A stretch of DNA of 64,000 nt from Blautia schinkii DSM 10518 (GTDB lineage Bacteria; Bacillota; Clostridia; Lachnospirales; Lachnospiraceae): contig JNKJ01000003.1 of assembly GCA_000702025.1 (NCBI GenBank), forward strand, positions 124,001 to 188,000, in the 5' to 3' direction. Position 1 is the stretch's first letter, and every line of letters begins with the position of its first letter. Below, one piece after another: positions 17,534 through 25,975 of this stretch. Made by a program: the position numbers and the translations under genes. Under the pieces are notes generated by a model, which was not told the DNA's origin, did no database searches, and worked only from the letters and a program-made list of their open reading frames with translations.

Positions 17534-18209
17534 TCTCGTTTTCCTCCAGAGTAAGCCGATACCCCACCCCGCGAACAGGGATAATCTTCTGACACATCCG
17601 CAGGCTCTGCATGGTCTTTTTTAATCTGGTGAGATTTACCTGCAGGGCGTTTTCGTCAATGTACTCCGTGGTACCCCAAAGCGCCAGACACAGCTCATCC
17701 TTAGTGGCCGCCTCATCTCCCCGGGTAAGCAGAACCTCCAGCAGTTTCCCCTGATTTTTCGGTAGGACTATTGATTGATTATGAATATAGAGTGTATATG
17801 TCTGCCTGTCCAGAAGATAGCCTGCACCTTCCAATAAATTCGTACGCCCTTCGAAACGCTTCAGCACATTGGCAACCCTGGCAAGCAAACGTTCCTTTCT
17901 GCAGGGCTTTGTCAGGTATTCGTCAGCGCCCAGCTCCAGTGCATGAAGCTCATCCCGCATCTGGTCGCGGGAGGTCAGCACGAGCACCGGAACCGAGCTC
18001 TTCTGCTTGATTTCCCTGCATATCTGGAAACCACTTTCATTAGGAAGATTTAAATCAAGCAGAATAAGGTCCGGAGAAAGAGAAAGAAGCTGCTCTGTCA
18101 CTTTCATGAAGGAGTTTATACAAGACACCTCATACCCTGCCCTGCACAGCATATTTTCTAATTCCTCCCGCATAAATAACTCATCCTCCACAACCACAAT
18201 ATGCTTCAT
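17523..18209 (-). CDS. BceR-like OmpR-family response regulator
   Basis: This 228-residue regulator has a receiver domain (VVEDELFMREEL, phospho-acceptor in LILLDLNLPNESG, K in EYLTKPC) and a winged-helix domain (LPKNQGKLLEVLLTRGDE, then NALQVNLTRLKKTM) typical of the BceR/GraR branch. It is encoded between the permease and kinase genes on the same strand and is expected to activate the bceA-like promoter upstream of 21024. Confidence 0.92.
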   Translation of the reverse strand: MKHIVVVEDELFMREELENMLCRAGYEVSCINSFMKVTEQLLSLSPDLILLDLNLPNESGFQICREIKQKSSVPVLVLTSRDQMRDELHALELGADEYLTKPCRKERLLARVANVLKRFEGRTNLLEGAGYLLDRQTYTLYIHNQSIVLPKNQGKLLEVLLTRGDEAATKDELCLALWGTTEYIDENALQVNLTRLKKTMQSLRMCQKIIPVRGVGYRLTLEENENEG

Positions 18210-18215
18210 TTATCC

Positions 18216-20261
18216 TTATTCCTCCCGTTCCGGAACCATCAGTGTTAATAAATACCGGTTACTCGAAGCTTTCACAGCAGCGATATAAATACATTCTACT
18301 ACACACAGCAATAAAATCATAGCCGCAGATATTATCATCATAGTGGATATATTATCCGAAGTACGCGAGGACAAAAGCCCGGTAAAAAGTGCTCTTACCC
18401 CAAAAATACTGCTGACCGCAGCTACCACAGTCGGTATACCGAAATACCATCTGATCTGTTTTGCCGCACACCGACATAGTATCTGATAGGAAGCTCCCAG
18501 ACGAATCAAGGTTTTATACCGCCTGCTTGTTTTCTGCTGTACGGTTAAGAATTGTACTCCAATCACCGTGTTAGCAATAATCAGGAAAACCACTGCCAGA
18601 TAGATGGTAATATAGCTTGCCGCCACCACATAGAAAAGCTGGCGCCCGATGTTCTGTAAATAGCTTTCATAAACCAGTCCTGTTTGGTTCAACTTTTTAT
18701 TTGTATCAGATATGGCGGTAAGCAGACTTTTTCCCTCTGTCTGTCCAGAATCAAGGACACCATTTAAGTAGATACTGTAATCTCCCTTTGTAAAATATTC
18801 AAACTCCTCATCCTGCAATATCAAGGCAAAGGATAAAGTGATAGAACGGTCCACCACCACACCCATGCTCTGTACTGTGCCTGTTAAATGGTACTTTTCG
18901 CCCACAAGTTCGACCTGAGGATTTTTTGCTAAAATCTGATTCATCAGTTTTGATCTGGCATCATTGGTAAATTCTGCGTCCATGTAAACAGCAGCTTCCT
19001 TGTCTTTCAATTCAATACGGGGAAGCCCTGCAATTTCCAACAAGTGATTGTAACCAGACAAAGATATTAAATGAGGATCCGTTCCATAACTCAGATTATT
19101 CAGAAGAACCTCCTTATCTTCGGAATCGGGCTGCTTTTCCAGCTCTTCTTCCACAGAATCCATTTGGAAATAATCATCGTTTATGCGGATATACCCGATT
19201 TTCATCTCAAATAAATCCGAAAACAACTCGTCCACCTTCTGCTCCTTTACAGTGTCTTTTATGGCGGAAGGATTTGCCTCATCGGTAAAAGTATAGTCTA
19301 ATACATGCTGCTCTGATTCGCCATAAAACTGTGCAATGGCTACCCCTGCCCCGAAGCAGCAAAGCGCCGCTAAAATCAGCAGCGAACTCACCGCCACTGT
19401 AGTTGTCCGACGGATGATATTTTCCTCAAGCTGCCGGAATGTAAATACCTGCAATTTATTTTTCCTACTGCTGCGTCCTGCCAGAAATCCCATGACAACA
19501 CGCAGACCGTAAAACAACAGAATCGTCCCCGCAAGCCCCAGAATGATCGTAAGTCCCATCTTCCCCAATTCGTTCCAGGCCATGCCGTTGATCGCCATCC
19601 AATATGCCCCTGCCAGAAATCCTGCGCCCAGAAGCAGCGCAATCACATATACCGCCACAGGCAGCGGCTTTTTCGTACCCTCAGGAGTGTCGGTAAGCAT
19701 GGAGCCAATCTCCTGACGCACTATTTTTCCGCTGAGAATCAAAAACGCAAGCAGCTTTATCAAAAGAAACCCTGCCGCCGTCCATACGAGAGCGGAAACA
19801 GAAATGGAAATCCGGTGCCCGATAATCCCAAGTCCCACCAGCCGCGCAGTGATGAGACTGGTAAGCTCAGAAACTAAAATTGCCACAGGCAGTCCCGTCA
19901 AAAGTGCGGCAATGCTGCTGCGCAAATCCTCAGCCAGAAGCATAAAAAACAATCGAAAACGCGACATTCCCATCATCAGATATACGCCGAATTCATGTCT
20001 GCGTCTCTCAAGCTGGAACCGGCTGGCAAAGTACACCAGAAAGAACAAAATAAACAGCGTAGCACCGTAAAACATTGGTATCATCTTAAGCAGCCGGTTC
20101 ACTGCATCGCTTTCCATCTGAGCGAGAAAAATCATCACATCCTGATGTGACAGAGAAAGAATTACATAAAACGCAACAATGGATACCAGAAGCGTGGCAA
20201 AAAAAAGCCCGTTTTCCTTCCGGCTGCGCTTACTGTTCCGTGAAATCAGCTTAAAGAACAT
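18216..20261 (-). CDS. BceB-like ABC transporter permease
   Basis: This permease of about 681 residues has the ten-helix BceB layout: one N-terminal helix, groups of helices with FtsX-type motifs (RRRHEFGVYLMMGMSR), a large extracellular domain of about 210 residues between helices 7 and 8, and a final trio of helices. BceAB-type transporters free lipid II-cycle intermediates from bacitracin-like peptides and act as the sensor for their kinase. I chose ATG 20261, behind GGAGG 11 nt upstream; a GTG at 20273 is possible. It overlaps the end of the ATPase gene, so translation is probably coupled. Confidence 0.92.
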   Translation of the reverse strand: MFFKLISRNSKRSRKENGLFFATLLVSIVAFYVILSLSHQDVMIFLAQMESDAVNRLLKMIPMFYGATLFILFFLVYFASRFQLERRRHEFGVYLMMGMSRFRLFFMLLAEDLRSSIAALLTGLPVAILVSELTSLITARLVGLGIIGHRISISVSALVWTAAGFLLIKLLAFLILSGKIVRQEIGSMLTDTPEGTKKPLPVAVYVIALLLGAGFLAGAYWMAINGMAWNELGKMGLTIILGLAGTILLFYGLRVVMGFLAGRSSRKNKLQVFTFRQLEENIIRRTTTVAVSSLLILAALCCFGAGVAIAQFYGESEQHVLDYTFTDEANPSAIKDTVKEQKVDELFSDLFEMKIGYIRINDDYFQMDSVEEELEKQPDSEDKEVLLNNLSYGTDPHLISLSGYNHLLEIAGLPRIELKDKEAAVYMDAEFTNDARSKLMNQILAKNPQVELVGEKYHLTGTVQSMGVVVDRSITLSFALILQDEEFEYFTKGDYSIYLNGVLDSGQTEGKSLLTAISDTNKKLNQTGLVYESYLQNIGRQLFYVVAASYITIYLAVVFLIIANTVIGVQFLTVQQKTSRRYKTLIRLGASYQILCRCAAKQIRWYFGIPTVVAAVSSIFGVRALFTGLLSSRTSDNISTMMIISAAMILLLCVVECIYIAAVKASSNRYLLTLMVPEREE

Positions 20262-21024
20262 TCGCACTTCCACCTCCTAATTGTGCCATTACACTTAAAA
20301 TGCGCTCATAGAACATCTGCTGTGATTCTTCCGGCATATTTCGGCGAAGCTCATGAAAAATAACACCGTCCTGAATAAACAAAATCCGTTTGCAGTAGCT
20401 CGCCGCATTGGTATCGTGCGTTACCATCAGTATGGTTGCATTCTGTTCCTCATTCAGACCCGACAGCTTTTCCATAAGCGCCCTGGCATTTTTAGAATCC
20501 AGTGCTCCGGTGGGCTCGTCCGCAAGAATGATTCCCGGATTTAAAATCAATGCTCTTGCTGCGGCGATTCTCTGCTTCTGGCCGCCGGACATCTGTGACG
20601 GAAACTTTCCCAACACATCCGTAATCTCAAGATATGAGGCGAGCTGCTTCATACGACGGTCACTTTCCTCCGCCGAAACATTGTGCAGAGACAATGGGAG
20701 CAGAATATTCTCCCGTCCTGTCAGATTATCCAATAGCTCAAAATTCTGGAACAGATATCCAATCATTTTACCGCGGTAATCTGTAAGCTGTGAGCCCTTA
20801 AGGGAATGGATTTCCTTTCCCTGCATCACGATTTTGCCACTGGTGGGTTTGATCACGGTGGCGATACAATTAAGAAGCGTGGATTTTCCTGAACCACTGC
20901 TGCCCATAATTCCAAGGAACTCCCCGGGCATCACCTGAAAAGTAACCCCGTCCAGCGCCTTTGTTTGATTTGATGATTTCCCATAATACTTACATAAGCT
21001 TTCTATTTCAAGAATATTTTTCAC
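20251..21024 (-). CDS. BceA-like ABC transporter ATPase
   Basis: This 257-residue nucleotide-binding subunit has Walker A GSSGSGKST, signature MSGGQKQR, Walker B IILADEPTGALD and the H-loop in MVTHDT. It is the first gene of a compact leftward set ATPase-permease-regulator-kinase, a BceAB-RS-type resistance module. Antimicrobial peptides that bind undecaprenyl-linked intermediates are the usual inducers of this family. The substrate here is inferred only from family. Confidence 0.93.
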   Translation of the reverse strand: MKNILEIESLCKYYGKSSNQTKALDGVTFQVMPGEFLGIMGSSGSGKSTLLNCIATVIKPTSGKIVMQGKEIHSLKGSQLTDYRGKMIGYLFQNFELLDNLTGRENILLPLSLHNVSAEESDRRMKQLASYLEITDVLGKFPSQMSGGQKQRIAAARALILNPGIILADEPTGALDSKNARALMEKLSGLNEEQNATILMVTHDTNAASYCKRILFIQDGVIFHELRRNMPEESQQMFYERILSVMAQLGGGSANVL

Positions 21025-21340
21025 TTTCTTGTGCCTCCTCTCTTCATGACTCCATCATATCATCAAACAAACCAGATGAAAACTTACACACGCTGAAAGT
21101 CTTCCGGCTATCATCGCCACTTCATTCAAGGAAGAATCCCTCCTTTGAAGCTCCAGTCCCACCCGGAACAAAATTAAAAAAACTCTCCAAAACAGATATG
21201 CAAAAAACCGCACCGAAGTATGTCCACTCAGTACGGTTTTTCATTATTCTATATTCTATATCCTATATTCTTAAATCCTATATGCTTTATTCACTCAGAC
21301 AGCAATTCAAACGATATCACTGCCCAAGAGGCCACACTTG
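21025..21340. other. intergenic region with candidate terminator
   Basis: This stretch should hold the promoter of the BceA-like operon, but I see no strong hexamers. AAAAACCG at 21203-21210 and CGGTTTTT at 21234-21241 can form a hairpin with T runs on both sides. It is a weak candidate terminator for the TauE-side operon, which is also leftward. From 21246 the DNA becomes a run of short TCTATAT-like repeats that leads into the regular 17-bp array. Confidence 0.5.
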
Positions 21341-21442
21341 CATGTCCATCTATTTTACATGTCCATCTATTTTGTATGTCCATCTATTTTGCATATCCAT
21401 ATATTTTGCATATCCATATATTTTGTATATCCATATATCTTT
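21341..21442. repeat. 17-bp tandem repeat array (six units)
   Basis: Six head-to-tail 17-bp units of the form CATRTCCATMTATTTTG run from 21341 to 21442. Units 1-3 read CATGTCCATCTATTTT-like and units 4-6 CATATCCATATATTTT-like, so the array has two subtypes. The last base is the first base of the complement of the stop codon of the TauE-family gene, so the array abuts its 3' end exactly. It lacks unique spacers and is not a CRISPR. Confidence 0.9.
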
Positions 21443-22227
21443 CACACCAGCATGTACGCAGCCAGCACCACGGAGAACACGGCCACAAAAATCTTCAGTC
21501 CCTTTACCGGGACTTTTCCTGCCAGGCGGCTGCCTACAATCACACCAATCCCGTGGGTGATTACAATCACAGCCAGAACCCCGGCCGAGCTTTTCCAGTC
21601 AATTCTGGAAAGATATCCCACACACGCCGGGATGGCGATAAACACAGAATCAAACAAAGCCACTCCCACCGCAGTCCTTGCCGACACACCAAAGGTAATC
21701 AAAAGGGGCATGACCAGGACAGGACCGCCCGCTCCGGAAAGGGAGCAGACCACACCGGTCACCACACCAAGCACAAGCAGAAACCATAGATTCTCTGTAA
21801 GCGGCTTCCCCGTCTTTGTCTGTTCCCCCTTTGTTTTCTGGTCCTTCCACATACGGTACAGTATAGACAGTCCGGAAAACAGGACAACCAGGTATAATAT
21901 CTTCTTTGCCAGCCCCTGTGAGATCATTGCCTGGAGAAATACACCCGCCACAGCTCCCACGAGGCTGCCTGCCCCTAGCTTCAGGGACAGCGGAACATCG
22001 AGATTTCCTGCTTTATGATAATTGACAGAGCCCAGGATGCCGGACACCAGAAACGCCAGAAAACTGAACGCCAGCGCCTGGTCCACCGTGAATCCAAGCC
22101 CTCCTGTATACAGCATGGGAAGCAGAAATCCGGCAATGCCGCAGATTCCGATCAGTCCGCCGATTACCCCGTTAGCTGCTCCGATAATAATAAGTACTGT
22201 CAGCGAACCTGTAAAAAGTGCACTCAT
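21442..22227 (-). CDS. TauE/SafE-family anion permease
   Basis: This 261-residue membrane protein has about eight helices and the duplicated glycine-rich motifs of the TauE/SafE family (GAANGVIGGLIGICGIAGF near the N-terminus, SGAGGPVLVMPLLI in the second half). The family exports sulfite, sulfoacetate or other organic anions. It is the last gene of a four-gene leftward operon and its start overlaps the amidohydrolase stop by 4 bp, so it probably moves a substrate or product of that enzyme. Confidence 0.88.
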   Translation of the reverse strand: MSALFTGSLTVLIIIGAANGVIGGLIGICGIAGFLLPMLYTGGLGFTVDQALAFSFLAFLVSGILGSVNYHKAGNLDVPLSLKLGAGSLVGAVAGVFLQAMISQGLAKKILYLVVLFSGLSILYRMWKDQKTKGEQTKTGKPLTENLWFLLVLGVVTGVVCSLSGAGGPVLVMPLLITFGVSARTAVGVALFDSVFIAIPACVGYLSRIDWKSSAGVLAVIVITHGIGVIVGSRLAGKVPVKGLKIFVAVFSVVLAAYMLV

Positions 22228-23555
22228 AATGAGGCCTCCTGTTTCTCGAAGTATTGTTTTGCCTGCCAGAGAAGCTTCTCCTCATCCAGGGTAAGCACCT
22301 CTCCGCCGCGCATAAGGAACCTGCCCTCCACCATACTGTCGCACACATCGCCTCCGGTCACACACTCCACAAGTGTATTTACCCGTTTGGCAGTGGGCAG
22401 CAAATGCGGCTTATTCCAGTCAATCGAAATGATATCCGCCCGGTATCCCTTTTTCAGGACACCAAGGCTTCCTTTTTCACCAAGCAGCTCCGCGCCGTTC
22501 TCTGTCGCCATTTTGAGGATAGTTTTCGCCGGCATCACAGCCGGGTCTGCGTTTTTGCTTCCCCATACTGCATTCATCACTGAGCGGAAGATCTTCATCT
22601 CATTCCAGAGGCTTAAACCTCCGTGTGCAGTTCCGTCCGTGCCAAGCCCTGTACAAATACCCGCTTCCACAAGCGCAGGTGTATCAGGCACGCCCTTTGC
22701 ACAATTGCTAAACGGACAATGTACCACCTTTGCCCCGCATTCTGCCAGCAATTCCCGCTCATGAGCTGAGAGCATGATTCCATGGGCTGCCACAAAATTT
22801 TCTCCAAGCACGCCGATGGAATCAAGATACTCCACCGGACGCTTCTGATATTTCTCAAGCGTATAGTTTACTTCTCCCGCATACTCATTCATGTGCGCCT
22901 GCAGAAATGTGCCTTTTTCTCTGGCTCTCTCAGCCGCCTTCACAGTCAGCTCCCGGGAACAGTTCATTAATGCTCTCAAAGAATAGAACACCTTGAGATT
23001 CCCCTGTCCATGCCAGGAATCATACAATCTGTCCGTACTCTCCACGGCTTGTACGGCTGTCTCCCGGATTGATTCAGGAAAGTTCCCCTGATCCATCGTC
23101 GAATGGGACAATACTCCCCTTAAGCCTGACCGGGCATACACCTCTGCCGCTTTATCCATAAAGTAGCTGCCCGCATCCACGAAGCCTGTGGTTCCCGCCT
23201 TTATCATCTCCAGGGATGCCAGACCTGCGCTAAGCTCCATCTTCTCAGGGGTAAGCGTACTCTCGAAGGGCAGCATAATCCTTGTCCAGATCATCGGCAG
23301 TTCATCGAGGACCCGCCCTTTCAGAAGCTGCTGCCCTGTATGCATGTGCCCGTCCACCAGCCCGGGCATCCAGAGCTTGTCCCTGCCGTCCACAGTCTCC
23401 GAAGCACGGTAAAGCTCTCCTGCACTTTCCTGTGCGCACACATCCAGTATCCGCCCGTCCTTCACCGCGATTGCCTGCTCATCACGGATTTCCATATCCT
23501 CTGTGAGACACGAAGCATGTGTGATTAAAATGTCACATTTTGTTTCTCTGCTCAT
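22224..23555 (-). CDS. amidohydrolase / aminohydrolase (TrzA-MtaD-SsnA-like)
   Basis: The 443-residue metal-dependent hydrolase has the TIM-barrel ligands of this family: H70 and H72 in VDGHMHTG, a histidine in QAHMNEY, one in AAHGIML, and the catalytic aspartate in GLGTDGTAHGG. N- and C-terminal beta-sandwich residues match deaminases acting on purines, S-adenosylhomocysteine, 8-oxoguanine or triazines. A single mononuclear site is expected. Its neighbours are two transport-like membrane proteins and a TauE permease, which suggests uptake, deamination and product export. The substrate cannot be read from the sequence. Confidence 0.88.
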   Translation of the reverse strand: MSRETKCDILITHASCLTEDMEIRDEQAIAVKDGRILDVCAQESAGELYRASETVDGRDKLWMPGLVDGHMHTGQQLLKGRVLDELPMIWTRIMLPFESTLTPEKMELSAGLASLEMIKAGTTGFVDAGSYFMDKAAEVYARSGLRGVLSHSTMDQGNFPESIRETAVQAVESTDRLYDSWHGQGNLKVFYSLRALMNCSRELTVKAAERAREKGTFLQAHMNEYAGEVNYTLEKYQKRPVEYLDSIGVLGENFVAAHGIMLSAHERELLAECGAKVVHCPFSNCAKGVPDTPALVEAGICTGLGTDGTAHGGLSLWNEMKIFRSVMNAVWGSKNADPAVMPAKTILKMATENGAELLGEKGSLGVLKKGYRADIISIDWNKPHLLPTAKRVNTLVECVTGGDVCDSMVEGRFLMRGGEVLTLDEEKLLWQAKQYFEKQEASL

Positions 23556-23632
23556 AAAAATTCTGCCTCAATTCCGTTAAATTACTTTTGCCAAATTACT
23601 TCCGTTAAATTGCCTCTGTCAAATTTCTTCCG

Positions 23633-24079
23633 TTAAATTACTCCTGTCAATGAAAGCGTCACATTTGCGATCAGGGCAGAGCCCACGAAGGTGCCCACCA
23701 TAACGAGAAATGCTATAAACAGCATTTTCCAGCCCTGCCTTGCAAACTCCTTAAGCTGGTCACTGATAGAAATACCGGCAAATGCGCCCACCATCGTAAG
23801 CGGTGCGGTGAAGTTGATCTTTCCGGCGGACTCAATGACAAACTCTCTGATCGGTGACAGCGGACATGCCAGAAACAGTCCCAAAAGGGAGCAATAAGCA
23901 ATCACAGGAAGCTTAAACGGCACAATCTTGCTGATAACAACAGATACTATGGAAATCACCAGCAGAATCACAATTCCCGGAAGAGAATCCACAAAGTCCA
24001 CTTTAAAGCCCACAAAATTTGCAAGTGCGATACCAATGCCCGCCACTATAAACATTACAACCCATTCTATGTATCTCAT
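23633..24079 (-). CDS. small integral membrane protein, partner of DUF3100 protein
   Basis: This protein has about 148 residues and five hydrophobic segments (WVVMFIVAGIGIALANFV, IVILLVISIVSVVISKIV and others). The start is ATG 24079, behind AGGAGAG; the frame is open to 24115 inside the upstream gene. It begins 4 bp after the DUF3100 gene stops. Small proteins of this type accompany DUF3100 proteins and probably form a two-subunit transporter. No biochemical function is established that I know of. Confidence 0.75.
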   Translation of the reverse strand: MRYIEWVVMFIVAGIGIALANFVGFKVDFVDSLPGIVILLVISIVSVVISKIVPFKLPVIAYCSLLGLFLACPLSPIREFVIESAGKINFTAPLTMVGAFAGISISDQLKEFARQGWKMLFIAFLVMVGTFVGSALIANVTLSLTGVI

Positions 24080-24083
24080 GTGA

Positions 24084-24932
24084 TCAGCTCTCCTTTTTCT
24101 TAAACAGTCTGTCATGGACCGGACCCAGCTTTGGCTCTAAAACCCGGTACAGCCAGTTACACAGCGGAATTCCTACAAATATTGCCATATAGATTCCGTC
24201 AATACCAGATATCGTTTCACTGGCGCTAGCCAGTGCGGATATCTGGTCTGCCATTGCCGGATACATGGCCGAAAGACTGGCCGTGGCTGAAGCCATCATG
24301 ATTCCGGCTCCCACACCTGAGGCCATGCCAAGTGCATACGGATGGAAGAGCCCTGTTGCTGCCACAACCGTCGCCATAAATCCAAAAAAGATGGTTCCCA
24401 CCATACCGCCGATGATATAAACAGACAAGCTTCCTCTCGCCTCCGCGGAGTCAGGTCCGAACATATCCTGCATCAGCGCCAGGTTTGTTTCACGGTTAAT
24501 GGAGTGACAGGCTCCAATCGACTCCCGCTTCAATCCCAAAAGCAGGGCAATGGGCAGGGAAAGGAAAATCGTTCCCAGGTTTCCGAACTCCTGAAGCAGA
24601 AGTGCCGGGCCTGCGGAAATCACAGTCTCAATACTTGCTCCTGCATTGATTCCCAGCTTTGCGATAAAGGGACAGATACAGACGATTACCAATTTCGATG
24701 CTGCCTTAACTTCTTTCTTTTTGAAAAATTTCAGTACCTGCGGTCCTGAGAGAATACCCATGATAATGGAATAAAAAATAGGAAACAGTATCAACATTCC
24801 GGGACCCAGGGGTACTTTGATCTGGCCGATTGAATCTGCAACAATGATAAACAAAAATGCCGCCGCATAAATCTTCCACTCACTGCGGAAGCGTTCGCCC
24901 AGACCAGAATACAGATAATTCTCTTGCTTCAT
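24084..24932 (-). CDS. DUF3100 membrane protein, putative transporter subunit
   Basis: This 282-residue protein has about eight to nine membrane segments and conserved DUF3100-type motifs (IGACHSINRETNLALMQD; GMASGVGAGIMMASATASLS). DUF3100 proteins sit next to amidohydrolases and peptidases in many genomes and are thought to be transporters. It is the first gene of the leftward operon DUF3100 - small membrane protein - amidohydrolase - TauE. Its ribosome site is AAGGAGG. A Crp/Fnr-type regulator is transcribed divergently. Confidence 0.82.
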   Translation of the reverse strand: MKQENYLYSGLGERFRSEWKIYAAAFLFIIVADSIGQIKVPLGPGMLILFPIFYSIIMGILSGPQVLKFFKKKEVKAASKLVIVCICPFIAKLGINAGASIETVISAGPALLLQEFGNLGTIFLSLPIALLLGLKRESIGACHSINRETNLALMQDMFGPDSAEARGSLSVYIIGGMVGTIFFGFMATVVAATGLFHPYALGMASGVGAGIMMASATASLSAMYPAMADQISALASASETISGIDGIYMAIFVGIPLCNWLYRVLEPKLGPVHDRLFKKKES

Positions 24933-25046
24933 ATTGCTCCTCCTTTGCTGCTCCCTGTGGGAGTCTTTCTAAGTGGATTTTACTAAAATTTGCACAAGAA
25001 AAAAAAGGACAAAAGGACTTTTTTATCACTTTTTGTAAAAATATGT

Positions 25047-25052
25047 TATAAT
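25047..25052 (+). promoter_or_regulatory. candidate -10 box of the Crp/Fnr-type regulator
   Basis: An exact TATAAT lies 40 nt upstream of the chosen start. No good -35 is visible (TTATCA, 18 nt upstream, is weak), so the promoter may need an activator. Confidence 0.4.
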
Positions 25053-25091
25053 CTCCTTAATATCATGTATAAAAGGAGGCTGAAGGCTGCC

Positions 25092-25787
25092 ATGACACTG
25101 GACGAGCTGATAGAGCGGTATCCAAAAAGCAAACCCTATTTTGAACATATGCCCGAGGAATTGAAATCCCGCTACACGATCCGTACCTTTCTCCCAGGCA
25201 CGATCATCCACCAAAAGGATTATCCGCTAAACTATTTTGGCATTGTGTGCCACGGCGATCACCGTGTGATCAATGAATTTGAAAATGGAAATGTCTATAT
25301 GATTGAAAAAAACGAGGCTATCGATTTCGTAGGCGAAGTGACCATCTTGGCAGAGAAGGAATGTACCTCCGTGACCATCGAAACCTTAACTGAATGCGTG
25401 GTGTTTATGATTTCCAGAGCAGATTTTGAAATGTGGATTTCCAGGGATATCCATTTCCTGCGGCTGGTGTCCCATAAAATTGCCTATAAGCTTTACCGTT
25501 CCTCCTACAACCGCGGGGCAAGGCTTTTCTATCCGCCGAACTTCCTGCTGCTTGACTATCTGCTCAAATATGCCTCAGCCAATGACATTGAAAACCTCAA
25601 AGAAATCACGCTGCGCAAAACAAGAGAGCAGATCCGCGAGGAGCTGGGTATGACTGTCAAAACCATCAACCGGACAGTCGCCAAGCTCAAGGAATCCGGC
25701 CTTATCAGCATCCATAAGGGAAAAATTGCCATGTCCTATGAACAGTACCAACGAGCCAGGGAAGAAATCGTTTATTATGTAAATTAA
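25092..25787 (+). CDS. Crp/Fnr-family transcriptional regulator
   Basis: The 231-residue protein has a cyclic-nucleotide-binding-like beta roll (residues about 25-125; GTIIHQKDYPLNYFGIVCHG, GEVTILAEKECTSVTIETL) and a C-terminal winged helix (TREQIREELGMTVKTINRTV). There are no Fnr-type cysteine clusters, so it is not an iron-sulfur oxygen sensor; its effector is unknown. The frame opens at 24990, but ATG 25092 behind AAAGGAGG (12 nt) gives the usual family length; ATG 25065 is an alternative. It is divergent from the DUF3100-amidohydrolase operon and is the obvious candidate to control it. Confidence 0.88.
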   Translation: MTLDELIERYPKSKPYFEHMPEELKSRYTIRTFLPGTIIHQKDYPLNYFGIVCHGDHRVINEFENGNVYMIEKNEAIDFVGEVTILAEKECTSVTIETLTECVVFMISRADFEMWISRDIHFLRLVSHKIAYKLYRSSYNRGARLFYPPNFLLLDYLLKYASANDIENLKEITLRKTREQIREELGMTVKTINRTVAKLKESGLISIHKGKIAMSYEQYQRAREEIVYYVN

Positions 25788-25849
25788 TGTGAATTCATGA
25801 GAATTAAAATACCATTAAAATACTATAAATTAAAATAGCAAAATTGATG

Positions 25850-25878
25850 TTTAAAAAAAGTACAGAGAGTGCTATAAT
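25850..25878 (+). promoter_or_regulatory. promoter of trkA-trkH
   Basis: TTTAAA (25850-25855), a 17-nt spacer and an exact TATAAT (25873-25878) precede a leader of about 90 nt with a small hairpin (CCTC-GCTAT-GAGG, 25887-25899). I did not find the conserved features of a c-di-AMP riboswitch in this leader. Confidence 0.65.
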
Positions 25879-25975
25879 AGCTTTACCTCGCTATGAGGAT
25901 TTTATTTTGTACTTGTAAAACGGTAAAACGGTTTTTCGCTCACCGCTGTTACAAAAAAATTTTTATGGAGGAACT

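Noticed and set aside
21341-21442. Possible CRISPR array
   Set aside because: The units are contiguous 17-bp copies with no unique spacers and no cas genes nearby.
21338-22018. 226-codon plus-strand frame including the repeats
   Set aside because: It translates the 17-bp array and the antisense of the TauE gene; it has no ribosome site.
25879-25975. c-di-AMP riboswitch upstream of trkA
   Set aside because: The leader is too short and lacks the conserved ydaO segments; only a small hairpin is visible.
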